From Phenylobacterium sp. (GTDB lineage: Bacteria > Pseudomonadota > Alphaproteobacteria > Caulobacterales > Caulobacteraceae): a stretch of DNA of 64,000 nucleotides. The notes under the pieces were generated by a model that saw only the letters and a program-made list of their open reading frames with translations, was not told the DNA's origin and ran no database searches. The position numbers and the translations under genes were made by a program. This document shows positions 1 to 8,884 of this stretch, in pieces (the first letter of the stretch is position 1; each line of letters starts with the position of its first letter). The stretch spans positions 1-64,000 of the forward strand of contig NZ_JAEUMN010000186.1 of NCBI RefSeq assembly GCF_016793225.1, given 5' to 3'.

Positions 1-1437
1 GCGCACGGTGTCGGTGCGGCTCAGGAGATCGGCCGGGAAGTCGTAGCTGGCGAAGAACCGCACCTTGATCCGCGGACCCGAGGTGGCGAACGTCTCCTTG
101 CGCCGCAGCGCCGCGTAGATCGCGTCGCGGCTGTTCTCCTCGGCCCAGACACCCGCCAGGCCCGAGCCGCCGCGCGCCGAGTACTGGATCGGACCCGGGC
201 TTGGCCATTCCGAGGCGCTCTTCGGACGCACCGAGCCGCGCTGCTCGGGCGCGCCGTCGCGCAGGCCCGAAGCGCCGGCGTAGGTCGCCTCGTCCGTGAA
301 GCCGGGCGTGGCGTTGTGATTGTCGGTCGAGCCGATGAACCCCAGCTTGAACGGGTTCACGCCCAGCTTCTCCCGCTGCAGAATGCCGTCCTGGAGCGCC
401 CGGCGGACGTAGCTGCCCGGGAACCGCGTCACCATCTTGTTGACGGCGATGTAGCGCTCCCAGATCTCAAAGTTCGCCCACTCGTCGTTGGGCGACAGCG
501 TGGGGTGGGTTTCGGACGTGCCCTTCGTCTGGGTGATCTCGACCAGGGGCTCGTTCCGCGCGCGCAGTTCCGCATAGGCGCGGTCGACGGGCTTGCCGTT
601 AAGCCGGACGCTGTCGAACATGATCCCGTCCGAGCCGTTCGAATTGTGCGGGATCGCCAGGGCCTCCATGCCCTTGGCGCGCCAGGCGTCCATGGCCTGC
701 CACAGAAGCTCGGGGTCGTACACGCTGGTGGCCGAGAACGGCGCGGCGGGGACGCGGGCGCCCTTGAAGATGACGTTGCGGTGCAGATTCCGGCCGTCCA
801 GGGAGGCGGTGAACTCGTAGCCCACGAAGGTCGTGAAGCGGCCCGGCTGGTTGTGGCGCTGGGCGGCGTCGCGGACCTCGCGCCAGCCCTCGGTGACGAT
901 CGCGGGGTCGTCGTACTCCTTGGGCATCGTGCCGTCGCGCTTGGCGCTGGTGAAGGCTTCGAAGCCCTTCTGCGCCTGGGCCGGATCCGTGGCGATGAGG
1001 TTCTGGCTGAACGGCAGCTTGCCCAGCGGATGGCCCGGCCGCGCCGCGGCGCTGACCACCGCCAGGTACTCCGCGTGGTCGGTGACGGCGGTGAAGTCCA
1101 GCGGCGCGCCCGCCAGGCGCACGGTGTAGCCCGACGGATGGCCGATCGGCTCGCCGCGCGCGAAGCGGTAGGCGTCGTCGGGCGTACGGCGGACGTTCGA
1201 GATGTAGGCGTCGTTGGACAGGTAGGTGTGGACGTGCAGGTCGCCGAAGTAGGCGTTGCGGTCGGCGTTCCAGCCCGGCAGCCGCGCGGGGGCGGCGGCC
1301 TTGGCGGCAGGACGCGCGGTCGCGGCCGCCGCCGGCTTCGCGGCGGCCTTCGGCGGCGCCTGGCTCACGGCGACGCCCGAGGCGACGAGCACGCCAACGG
1401 CCGCCGCCGCGGCGACCGGTCCGATCCGGACCCTCAC
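1..1437 (-). CDS. DUF3604 family exported protein (3' end outside window)
   Basis: Recognised as a DUF3604 protein, a PHP-like metallohydrolase family of unassigned reaction. Visible signatures are YFGDLHVHT near residue 55, FTAVTDHAEY, and a later GFIGSTDNHNATPG; the His/Asp residues in them are the likely metal ligands. An N-terminal hydrophobic stretch (residues about 5-27, ending SQA) is a plausible signal peptide, so it probably acts in the periplasm. The GTG start at 1437 shares the four bases GTGA with the stop of the sulfatase gene upstream, so the two are probably translationally coupled. The frame is open to the window edge (479 codons seen). It is the last visible gene of the operon starting at 7956. 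Family call sure, substrate unknown. Confidence 0.85.
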   Translation of the reverse strand, partial: MRVRIGPVAAAAAVGVLVASGVAVSQAPPKAAAKPAAAATARPAAKAAAPARLPGWNADRNAYFGDLHVHTYLSNDAYISNVRRTPDDAYRFARGEPIGHPSGYTVRLAGAPLDFTAVTDHAEYLAVVSAAARPGHPLGKLPFSQNLIATDPAQAQKGFEAFTSAKRDGTMPKEYDDPAIVTEGWREVRDAAQRHNQPGRFTTFVGYEFTASLDGRNLHRNVIFKGARVPAAPFSATSVYDPELLWQAMDAWRAKGMEALAIPHNSNGSDGIMFDSVRLNGKPVDRAYAELRARNEPLVEITQTKGTSETHPTLSPNDEWANFEIWERYIAVNKMVTRFPGSYVRRALQDGILQREKLGVNPFKLGFIGSTDNHNATPGFTDEATYAGASGLRDGAPEQRGSVRPKSASEWPSPGPIQYSARGGSGLAGVWAEENSRDAIYAALRRKETFATSGPRIKVRFFASYDFPADLLSRTDTVR

Positions 1438-2957
1438 GCCGAGGCTCCAGCCGGGCGCACCGGGCCTTCGCCGCCGGTGGGGACGTTGGGGAATCTGGCC
1501 ACGCTTTCCTCGTACTCCCGCTGGATCCGGGCGATGGGACGGCGGACCCAGATGTTGGTGGTGTAGATGTTCCAGAGCTCCTTGGGGTCGTTCTCGAGAT
1601 CGAAGACCCAGGGACTCGGCAGTTCCTCCAGATAGGACGTGGTGACGGCCTGGCCCGAGGCGACGACCGCGCCGCGCGGCGGCTCGCGCACGGCGAAGTG
1701 CATCTTGAAGTTCTTCCACTTCACGGCCAGCAGGCGGTTGTTGTGGAAGATCATCAGGTGCTCGCGGTTGGACGCGGCCTTGCCGCCGAACAGGAAGTCG
1801 GTCTGGTCGATCGAGTCCACCGCGCGGTCGGTGGGGACCCGTCCGCTCGCGCCGGCGAGGTTGGCGAAGGTGCGGTAGAAGTCCTGGATCGACACCATCT
1901 GGTTGCTGACCCGGCCCGCCTGGGCGCGGCCCGGCCAGCGGATGACGCAGGGCGTGCGGATCGCGCCCTCCCAGCCGCTGGGGAACTCGCCGCGGAACGG
2001 GCCGGTGTCCGATCGCCCGCCGAAGTCCACGCCGATGCCCTGGAAGCTCTGCGGCCCGTTCTCGCTGCAGAAGATGACGATGGTGTCGTCCTTGAGGCCG
2101 GCCTTGTCGACGGCGTCGATCACGCGGCCGGCGTTGTGGTCGATCTCGACGAGGGCGTTCTGGTGGTTCGACCGGCCCGGCTTCACGAAGTCCGGGTGGG
2201 CCAGCGGCGGCTCGTGCGGCAGGGTGAAGGGCAGGTAGAGGAAGAACGGCCGGTCGGCCCTGGACTGGCGGCGGATATAGGCCTCGGCCCGCTCGGTGAT
2301 CTCGCGGTCGATCAGCGGCCGGGCCGCGCGGTCGTAGGTGCGCAAGGGGCGGCTCGGCTCGCCGCGCCGGCCTTCCATGATCGACTGCAGCGTGTACTCG
2401 CGGGGATCGAAGCCGGGCTGCAGCGGCCAGTTGACCTCGCCGCTGCTGCGCGGGATGCCGAACCACTCGTCGAAGCCCTGCCGGGTGGGCGCGCGCTCGT
2501 CGCTGGAGCCCAGGTGCCACTTGCCGTAGCAGGCGGTGGCGTAGCCGGCGTCCGACAGCAGCTCGGCCAGGGTGTACTCCCAGGGCGCGATCCCGTCCTT
2601 CAGCCCGCGGGACTCCACGATCGAGGTGCCGGTGCGGATGGGCATGCGGCCGGTCAGCAGGGCCGAGCGGCTGGGCGTGCACTCGGGCTCGACGTTGAAG
2701 TTGGTCAGCCGCAGGCCCTCGGCGGCCAGCGCATCGATGCGGGGCGTGGGGGCGCCGCGCAGTTCGCCGCCGCCGTAGCACCCCAGGTCCCCGTAGCCGA
2801 AGTTGTCGACCATCATGAGCACGATGTTCGGCGCCCGGGCCGCACCGCGCCGCGCCGGCTGGGCGGCCGCGGCGCCGGCGGCGGCCGCGAGGCCTGCGGT
2901 GCCGGCCAGCAGCGCCCGGCGGGTGGTCGGCGCGGGGGACGATCGGCGTGACGGCAT
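1434..2957 (-). CDS. Arylsulfatase-family sulfatase, Tat-type signal
   Basis: A 507-residue type I sulfatase, which hydrolyses sulfate esters. The sulfatase signature CTPSR lies at residues 93-97, where Cys93 would be converted to formylglycine; the metal-site segment NIVLMMVDNFGYGD is just before it, and GKWHLG follows further on. The N-terminus (TTRRALLAG followed by an Ala-rich stretch) looks like a twin-arginine signal, so export to the periplasm is likely. The start is the ATG at 2957; an upstream extension is possible in frame but lies inside the aminotransferase gene. An anaerobic or FGE-type maturase is not visible here. It sits between a class III aminotransferase and a DUF3604 gene. 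Substrate not deducible. Confidence 0.9.
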   Translation of the reverse strand: MPSRRSSPAPTTRRALLAGTAGLAAAAGAAAAQPARRGAARAPNIVLMMVDNFGYGDLGCYGGGELRGAPTPRIDALAAEGLRLTNFNVEPECTPSRSALLTGRMPIRTGTSIVESRGLKDGIAPWEYTLAELLSDAGYATACYGKWHLGSSDERAPTRQGFDEWFGIPRSSGEVNWPLQPGFDPREYTLQSIMEGRRGEPSRPLRTYDRAARPLIDREITERAEAYIRRQSRADRPFFLYLPFTLPHEPPLAHPDFVKPGRSNHQNALVEIDHNAGRVIDAVDKAGLKDDTIVIFCSENGPQSFQGIGVDFGGRSDTGPFRGEFPSGWEGAIRTPCVIRWPGRAQAGRVSNQMVSIQDFYRTFANLAGASGRVPTDRAVDSIDQTDFLFGGKAASNREHLMIFHNNRLLAVKWKNFKMHFAVREPPRGAVVASGQAVTTSYLEELPSPWVFDLENDPKELWNIYTTNIWVRRPIARIQREYEESVARFPNVPTGGEGPVRPAGASA

Positions 2958-2998
2958 GGACGACTCCGGAACGACGGGACTGACGGGCGGCGGGGGGC

Positions 2999-4327
2999 TC
3001 AGGCCAGCGCCACGGTGAAGCTGCGGTCGAACGCCTCCAGCACGCCGGGGACGTCGTCCATCGACAGGCACAGCGGCGGCACCATCCGCAGGACGCTGCG
3101 ATGCGGGCCGGACTTGGACACCACGAGACCCTGTCTTCGGGTCTCCTCGAAGACCGCGGCGGTCTCCTCGGTGGCGGGCGCCTTGGTCTTGCGGTCCTTC
3201 ACCAGCTCGACGGCCATCATCAGGCCCAGCCCGCGGACGTCGCCGATGATCGGGTGACGCGCCTGCAGAGCGACCAGGCCCGACTTCAGCGCCGCGCCCA
3301 CGGCCTTGGCGTTCGCCTGCAGGCCCTCTTCCCGGATGATCTGCAGCACGGCGCGTCCGGCGGCGCAGGCGACCGGGTTGGCGCCGTAGGTGTGGAACAG
3401 GAACTTGTCGGCCATGCACTCGGCGATGTGGCGGTGGGTCACCACGGCGCCCAGCGGGATGCCGTTGCCGATGCCCTTGGCCATCACCACGATGTCGGGG
3501 ACGATGCCGCTGGCCTCGAAGGCCCAGTAGTTGTCCCCGGTCCGCGCGAAGCCCGACTGGACCTCGTCGATGATCATCAGTCCGCCCGCGGCGCGCACCC
3601 GCTCGGCGGCGCCGGCGATGTAGGCCGGCGGGATCTCCACAATGCCGCCGTAGCCCTGCACGCTTTCCAGGATCATCCCGGCGAGACGCCCGGACGTGGA
3701 GCTCTCGATCGCGCGCTCGACCTCGTCGAGATAGGGCTGCAGTTCCTGGCCGAACAGGCCGCGATAGGCGTTCGGCTCGGGCAGGAAGGCGACGCCGCCC
3801 AGCTGCGGCACGTTGTGGCGGAAGCCTGCGATGCCGGTGAGCGCCTGCGCGCCGAACGTGGCGCCATGGTAGCTGGTCCGGAGCGACAGCATGTCGATCG
3901 CGCCGGTGTAGGCCCGCGCCATCAGCAGGGCGAGGTCGATGGCCTCGGCGCCGCTGTTGGTGAAATGGACCACCCACTCGTGGCCCGCCGGCATGGTCTG
4001 GGTCAGCTCCTCCGCCAGGTGCGCCGGCGTAGGGTGGTAGAACATGGTGGTGCAGTGGGTGAGCATCGCCGCCTGGTTCTGCACCGCGGCCACGACCGCC
4101 GGATGGGCGTGGCCGACCGAGATGCAGAGGTTCATGCCCAGGAGATCGACGTACTTCCGGTCGTTCTCGTCCCAGAGGTATTGCATCTGGCCGCGGCGGA
4201 AGATCAGCGGCGTCTTGTAGGGCACGAACCGCCGCTGCGAGGCCGCATAGTAGCGGTCGCGCCGGGCGACTATGCCCTCCGTAGTCCAGTCCGTGGGCAG
4301 CGGGGCGAGAGCTGGGCCGGAGTCCAC
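2999..4327 (-). CDS. Class III PLP aminotransferase (AGXT2-like)
   Basis: A 442-residue fold-type I aminotransferase of the ornithine/alanine-glyoxylate (AGXT2-like) branch. TNSGAEAIDLAL (about 123-134) is the phosphate-binding region, IIDEVQSGFARTG carries the cofactor Asp254, and VVMAKGIGNG carries the Schiff-base Lys284. It moves an amino group from an amine or beta-/omega-amino acid to a keto acid. GTG start at 4327 with AAGGAG nine bases upstream. It follows the PLP decarboxylase by 15 bp, so both belong to one transcript. The exact amino donor cannot be told from sequence. Confidence 0.88.
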   Translation of the reverse strand: MDSGPALAPLPTDWTTEGIVARRDRYYAASQRRFVPYKTPLIFRRGQMQYLWDENDRKYVDLLGMNLCISVGHAHPAVVAAVQNQAAMLTHCTTMFYHPTPAHLAEELTQTMPAGHEWVVHFTNSGAEAIDLALLMARAYTGAIDMLSLRTSYHGATFGAQALTGIAGFRHNVPQLGGVAFLPEPNAYRGLFGQELQPYLDEVERAIESSTSGRLAGMILESVQGYGGIVEIPPAYIAGAAERVRAAGGLMIIDEVQSGFARTGDNYWAFEASGIVPDIVVMAKGIGNGIPLGAVVTHRHIAECMADKFLFHTYGANPVACAAGRAVLQIIREEGLQANAKAVGAALKSGLVALQARHPIIGDVRGLGLMMAVELVKDRKTKAPATEETAAVFEETRRQGLVVSKSGPHRSVLRMVPPLCLSMDDVPGVLEAFDRSFTVALA

Positions 4328-4342
4328 GGGATCGTCTCCTTG

Positions 4343-5602
4343 CTAGTAGGTGGCGGCGAGGTCGCTCTTGGCCTGGGTCGCGCGGACCTCGGCGATGCTG
4401 GCGGCCATGTCGGCCAGCCAGGCCTCGCGGGCCGGCGCGTGCTGCATGGCCAGCATGGTGTGCATGCCGCGCGGCTCGCTGGTGAGCCCCGGAATCCAGC
4501 CGCGGGTCTTCATCCGCTCGGCCACGGCGTAGATGTCGACGACCCTGGACCCGAAGTTGAGGATGGTGACGTCCGGCTGCGCCCAGAGCTCGAGTTCGGG
4601 GATCGCGCGGATCCCGGCCACATAGGCGTCGGTCATCGCGGCGAGATCCCGCGCCGCGCGTTCGTAACCCGAGATCCCGAGGTGGTTCAGGACCGCCCAG
4701 GCGCCCGCGACCGCGCCGGCGGGCCGCGAGCCCGACAGGGTGGCGGTCGTGTAGAGGCCGCTGGGCCAGTAGCCGAGGCGGAAGGTCGAGCGGTCCAGGT
4801 CCTCGCCATCGCGGAAGAAGACCGTGGACGACGGCTTCGGCGCGAAGCCGAACTTGTGCAGGTCGGCCGAGATGGACCGCACCCCCCCGTTCCGGAAGTC
4901 GAACACCGGCGTCCCGCGGCCGATGCGTTCGAAGAACGGCGCGACCCAGCCGCCGACGCAGGCGTCCACATGCATCCAGACGTCGCGCTCGAGGGCCAGC
5001 GCGCTGATCTCGGCGATGGGGTCGATCACCCCGTGGGGGAAGCAGGGCGCCGAGCCCATCACCATGAAGGTGTTCTCGTCGATCAGCCCACGCATCGCCT
5101 CCACGTCGCAGCGCCGGTCGTCGCGCAGCGGCGCGCGCCGGACCTCGACGTCCATCAGGATGGCCGTCTTGTCGAACGCCGGATGGCCGCTGACCGGCAT
5201 CACGATGTTCAGCGGCTTGCCGACCTTGCCGCGTCCGAGGGCGCGGTGGCGCTCACGGGCGGCCTTGACCCCGAGGAGGACGCTCTCGGTCCCGCCCGTG
5301 GTGAAGACGCCGGCCCCCCCGGCGGGGGCATGCATCAGGTCGAGGCCGTAGTCGACGACATCGCGCTCCATGGCCCCGATGCCGGGGTAGGCGCGGCCCG
5401 CCCCCAGCGCGTTCTCCGAGAAGTGCTCCATGTAGGCGCGCTTGCCGACCTGGTACGCCTCGTCGTCCGCCAGGAAGAAGAAGATGGCCGTCCGGCCGCC
5501 GCGCCAGTCGGCGTCGCCGGCGGTGCGGGCGGCCATCTCGGCCTGGAGGTCCGGCCAGGACCGCCCGCCGGGAGGGAAGGCGGCGCGGGAATGCTGGGTC
5601 AT
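4343..5602 (-). CDS. PLP-dependent decarboxylase / sphingosine-1-phosphate lyase-like protein
   Basis: A 419-residue member of the group II decarboxylase superfamily. GGTESVLLG (103-111), SGHPAFDKTA with the ring-stacking His140, HVDACVGG with Asp213, and SADLHKFGFAPK with Lys250 as the PLP lysine are all present. The HPAFDKA-like and DLHKFGFAPK segments resemble sphingosine-1-phosphate lyase more than glutamate or aromatic amino-acid decarboxylases, so C-C cleavage of a phosphorylated amino alcohol is possible. The ATG at 5602 has AGGGAAGGG upstream; 26 bp separate it from the TonB receptor stop. Family sure, substrate open. Confidence 0.85.
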   Translation of the reverse strand: MTQHSRAAFPPGGRSWPDLQAEMAARTAGDADWRGGRTAIFFFLADDEAYQVGKRAYMEHFSENALGAGRAYPGIGAMERDVVDYGLDLMHAPAGGAGVFTTGGTESVLLGVKAARERHRALGRGKVGKPLNIVMPVSGHPAFDKTAILMDVEVRRAPLRDDRRCDVEAMRGLIDENTFMVMGSAPCFPHGVIDPIAEISALALERDVWMHVDACVGGWVAPFFERIGRGTPVFDFRNGGVRSISADLHKFGFAPKPSSTVFFRDGEDLDRSTFRLGYWPSGLYTTATLSGSRPAGAVAGAWAVLNHLGISGYERAARDLAAMTDAYVAGIRAIPELELWAQPDVTILNFGSRVVDIYAVAERMKTRGWIPGLTSEPRGMHTMLAMQHAPAREAWLADMAASIAEVRATQAKSDLAATY

Positions 5603-5628
5603 GTCGTGGTTCCCTTCCCTGTCCGGCG

Positions 5629-7956
5629 TCAGAAGCGGGCCTTGAGCTCGACGCCCACCTGGCGTGGATCGTTGAGCGTGCAGCGCAGCGCCGTCGCCCC
5701 CGTCGTCGCATTGTTGAGTCCGAACGCGGCGTTGTTGGGCTGGTTGAAGATGCCGGTGCAGAACGTCTCGTTGGTGAGGTTCTGGCCGAACACGGCCGCT
5801 TCCCACTTCTGCTCCGGTCCGCGGATCGCGAGCCGCGCGCTGAGCTGCTGGTAGCCCTTCTGGTCGGCGTCGGGATTGTTGTCGCCCGACGAGGCCAGGT
5901 TGATCTTGCTCGAGAAGGAGAGGTCCGCCCGGGCGAACCAGCTCCAGCCGTTGGCCATGTCGCCGACATACTGGCCCGACAGCGTCCCCTGCCACTTCGG
6001 CGAGTACGGCAGCCGCTGGCCGGTGAGGTCCTGCGACCCGCCGAAGCCCGGCAGCCCGGGCGCGCCCCGGAAGTCCAGGTACTCGGAGTCGAGGTAGGTC
6101 CCAGCCAGGCTCAGCGTGAGCGGCGGGATGGGCCGGGCCGTGGTCTCGAACTCGACGCCCTGCTGGCGCGCCTTGCCGTTGTTGCGGGTCCGGAACTGGA
6201 GCCCGTCGAAGCTGCGGAACTGCAGGTCGCTGATATCCGAGCGGAAGAGCGTGACATTGGCCACCACCCGGCGCTCGAAGAGCTCGGACTTCACGCCCAG
6301 TTCCCAGTTCTCGACCGTCTCGGCCAGGAAGCTCCGCGCGGCGGCGCCGACCGCGGCCGTGGTGCCCGGGGCGGAGTCGAAGCCGCCCGACTTGAAGCCG
6401 GTGGAGAAGCTGCCGAACACCATGATGTCGCTGTTCGGCCGGAAGGTCCCGTTCAGGCGGTAGGTGACCTTGTCCTCCTTCAGCGCCATGTCGGTGACCT
6501 CGGCGGCCTGGGCGGCGGCCGGGTTCCGCGTGATGCCCCGGTACTTCGCGGTCTTGTCGTCCTCAGAGTAGCGGATGCCGCCGGTCACCTCGAACTGCTC
6601 GGTGAGCTTGAAGCTGGCCTGGGCGTAGGCGGCCACCGACTCGGTGTCCTGGGTGAACACGTAGTACGAGGCGCCGGTCTTGGTGTTGGTCCGGCACTGG
6701 GCCAGGCGCGCGGCGGTGGAGGTGTTGCGGATGAACACCTCGCAGTACTCGTTGGTCAGGTCGATGTTCTGACCGATGTCATAGGCCTCCTCGTAGTAGT
6801 AGAGGCCGGTGACGAAGTTCAGGCGTCCGTCCAGCAGCGTGTCGGGCGACAGCAGCTGCAGTTCCTGCGAGTGGTTCTGGCTGTCGGCGAAGGTCGTGCG
6901 GCGCTGCAGTTCCAGCGGGATGTTCCCGTTCGAAGCCTGGTACTGGATGTTCTTCCAGTCGCGGTAGCCGCTGATCAGCTTGAGCTGATAGCCGCTGGCC
7001 ATGTCCCACGTCAGCTCGCTGGCGAGACCGGTCTGGTAGTCGGTCACGTCGCCCTCGGTCGACTGGCGCACCCGGCGGGAATAGGTGTCGGCCACGTAGG
7101 GCAGCAGACCCGTCTGCGGCCCCGCCCCGTCGGGATCCAGCCGCGTCTGCCAGTTGGCCAGGGTCTGGGGCGTCACCGTGCGGGTGACGACGGTGATGGT
7201 GTTGTAGCCATCGCCGCTGAGGTTCTGGTGGTCGCCGCGCAGGGTGAAGGTCAGGTCCGGCGTGATGTCCCACTGCACGGCGCCGCGGATGCTGAACCCG
7301 TCGTTGCGGCCCATGCGCTTGCCGGTCAGGTCGTTGCGGCCGTACCCGTCCGCCTCGTAGCCGAGCACCGAGACGCGGGTCTTGACGGTCTCGCTGATGG
7401 GCAGGTCGGCCATGGCCGAGACGCGGCGGACCCCGTACGTGCCGTAGGTCGCGGCGACCTCTGCGCCCATGGTGTCGCCGGGCGGCGTGGTGCGGATCAG
7501 CACGGCGCCCATCGAGGCGTTGCGCCCGAAGAGCGTGCCCTGCGGCCCGCGCAGGACCTCCACCGATCCGATGTCGTTGAGGCCGGCCAGCATCGAGCCG
7601 ATGCGCGGCACATAGACCCCGTCCACGAAGGTGGCGACGCTGGGCTCGACCGCGGTGTTTCCGCTCGTGCCGATGCCGCGCATCATGATGCGGGTGTTGC
7701 TCGTGTTGGACGAGGTGGCGAGGTAGAGGCTGGGCGTGATGCGGCGAAGGTCGCGGATGTCCTGCACGCCCGCCGCCTCCAGCGTCTCGCCGCTGAACGC
7801 CGTCACCGAGATCGGCACGTCCTGGAGGTTCTCGGCGCGCTTCTGGGCGGTCACGACCACCTCTTCGACGCCCACCCCCTCGTCCTGCGCCTGTGCGGCC
7901 AGCGGCCCACAGATCGCCACGAGCGCCACGCCAAGAAACAACTTGCCACGAGCCAT
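5629..7956 (-). CDS. TonB-dependent outer-membrane receptor
   Basis: A 775-residue outer-membrane beta-barrel receptor. It has a signal peptide (residues 1-23, ending AQAQ), a TonB-box-like EEVVVTAQKR, the plug domain (about 45-160, with the GIGTSGN and RGPQGTLFGRNA hallmarks), a long barrel, and a C-terminus ending in aromatic KARF. It imports a ligand into the periplasm using TonB/ExbBD energy. It is the first gene of a five-gene operon with PLP enzymes and a sulfatase, so the ligand may be an amine- and/or sulfate-containing compound (inference). The ATG at 7956 has AGGGGG upstream. Divergent from the TetR gene. Confidence 0.95.
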   Translation of the reverse strand: MARGKLFLGVALVAICGPLAAQAQDEGVGVEEVVVTAQKRAENLQDVPISVTAFSGETLEAAGVQDIRDLRRITPSLYLATSSNTSNTRIMMRGIGTSGNTAVEPSVATFVDGVYVPRIGSMLAGLNDIGSVEVLRGPQGTLFGRNASMGAVLIRTTPPGDTMGAEVAATYGTYGVRRVSAMADLPISETVKTRVSVLGYEADGYGRNDLTGKRMGRNDGFSIRGAVQWDITPDLTFTLRGDHQNLSGDGYNTITVVTRTVTPQTLANWQTRLDPDGAGPQTGLLPYVADTYSRRVRQSTEGDVTDYQTGLASELTWDMASGYQLKLISGYRDWKNIQYQASNGNIPLELQRRTTFADSQNHSQELQLLSPDTLLDGRLNFVTGLYYYEEAYDIGQNIDLTNEYCEVFIRNTSTAARLAQCRTNTKTGASYYVFTQDTESVAAYAQASFKLTEQFEVTGGIRYSEDDKTAKYRGITRNPAAAQAAEVTDMALKEDKVTYRLNGTFRPNSDIMVFGSFSTGFKSGGFDSAPGTTAAVGAAARSFLAETVENWELGVKSELFERRVVANVTLFRSDISDLQFRSFDGLQFRTRNNGKARQQGVEFETTARPIPPLTLSLAGTYLDSEYLDFRGAPGLPGFGGSQDLTGQRLPYSPKWQGTLSGQYVGDMANGWSWFARADLSFSSKINLASSGDNNPDADQKGYQQLSARLAIRGPEQKWEAAVFGQNLTNETFCTGIFNQPNNAAFGLNNATTGATALRCTLNDPRQVGVELKARF

Positions 7957-7998
7957 GTCGTTTTCCCCCTGAGCCGGCGGTGAATCCGCACTTGTTCC

Positions 7999-8036
7999 TA
8001 CCCGGTAACAGTGCGCTCACGTTGCCCGGCTGTCAA
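7999..8036 (-). promoter_or_regulatory. Candidate promoter and TetR operator of the receptor operon
   Basis: On the minus strand TTGACA (8036-8031) is a perfect -35 hexamer. About 23 bp further downstream lies the odd-centred palindrome TACC-C-GGTA (7999-8007), extended on one side as ACCCGGTAACA. It would cover the -10/start region, the usual place for a repressor. A near copy lies at 8821-8831. No clear -10 hexamer could be chosen. Confidence 0.45.
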
Positions 8037-8129
8037 TTTATGCTACGACTTGGTTTCATATCGCATCGCCCTTTGTGCGTCGGGCGCGGGCGGCTAGACC
8101 AGATCCCTGCATCGGAGACGGAGATCGAG

Positions 8130-8816
8130 TTGGCAAAGGCGAGCGCCGCAGATGGCGCACGGCCCCGCAGCGGGAGGGGTTCCAAGCCGCGGGTGAACGT
8201 CCCGGAACGGCGCGAGGCGTTCCTGCTGGCGGCCTGCCGCGTCTTCCTGGAACGGGGCGTCGGCACCGCCACCATGCAGGATGTGGCCGACGCGGCCGGC
8301 GTCCCAAAGATCCTGATCTATCGGATCTTCCGCTCCAAGCAGGCGCTGCTGGACGCGATCCGCGACAGGGTGGTCGCCAAGATCCACGAGGTCTGGGCCG
8401 TGCCGGGCTACGAATACGGCGCCCGCCTGCGCGGCATGGCCATGGCCGCCCGCGAGCAGCCCGAGCCTTTCCTGCTCGTGTTCCGCTACAGCCAGGGCGG
8501 GGTCGAAGGGCTCGACTGGCGCAAGGCGCTCGAGGACGCCATGTCGGCCTATACGCGGGAGCGCTGGTTCCAGATCGGGCCCGATGCTCCGCCGGGCGCG
8601 GAGGCGCGCGCCGAATACGCGTCGCGGCTGAACGTCGGCCAGTTCATCGACATGATGATCCGCTGGATCGAAGGCGCGGACGGCCTCGACGACGAGACCC
8701 GCTACCTCTGGTGCGCCCGCATCCAGCGCGAGTTCCATCTGGCGACCCGCGCCGCCTTCCAGCTCGGCACGGTGCCGATGAAGTACCGCCTGCCGGGCGA
8801 AGCGGACGGCGGTTGA
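8130..8816 (+). CDS. TetR/AcrR-family transcriptional regulator
   Basis: A protein of about 228 residues with an N-terminal TetR helix-turn-helix (about 25-75; RREAFLLAACRVFLERGVGTATMQDVADAAGVPKILIYRIFRSK in two pieces) and a variable ligand-binding C-terminal domain. I prefer the TTG start at 8130 because CGGAG lies six bases upstream; an in-frame ATG at 8040 would add 30 residues without a ribosome site and would run into the promoter. It is divergent from the TonB operon and 68 bp ahead of the permease. Inferred to repress both through the paired ACCNGGTAACA sites. The ligand is unknown. Confidence 0.85.
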   Translation: MAKASAADGARPRSGRGSKPRVNVPERREAFLLAACRVFLERGVGTATMQDVADAAGVPKILIYRIFRSKQALLDAIRDRVVAKIHEVWAVPGYEYGARLRGMAMAAREQPEPFLLVFRYSQGGVEGLDWRKALEDAMSAYTRERWFQIGPDAPPGAEARAEYASRLNVGQFIDMMIRWIEGADGLDDETRYLWCARIQREFHLATRAAFQLGTVPMKYRLPGEADGG

Positions 8817-8820
8817 TCCG

Positions 8821-8831
8821 ACCTGGTAACA
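8821..8831 (+). promoter_or_regulatory. Second copy of candidate TetR operator (ACCTGGTAACA)
   Basis: ACC-T-GGT forms a small dyad and the 11-mer matches ACCCGGTAACA at 8000-8010 with one change at the dyad centre. It lies between the regulator stop and the permease start, next to a possible -10 TATTCT (8832-8837). Operator role is inferred. Confidence 0.4.
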
Positions 8832-8884
8832 TATTCTAGGCTCGGCTGATCCGACGCAGTCCGCGCCGGCCGCACAGGCCCCCC

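Noticed and set aside
8040..8129. ATG 8040 as the TetR start
   Set aside because: It lacks a ribosome site and lies next to the TTGACA of the divergent promoter; TTG 8130 has a well-spaced CGGAG.
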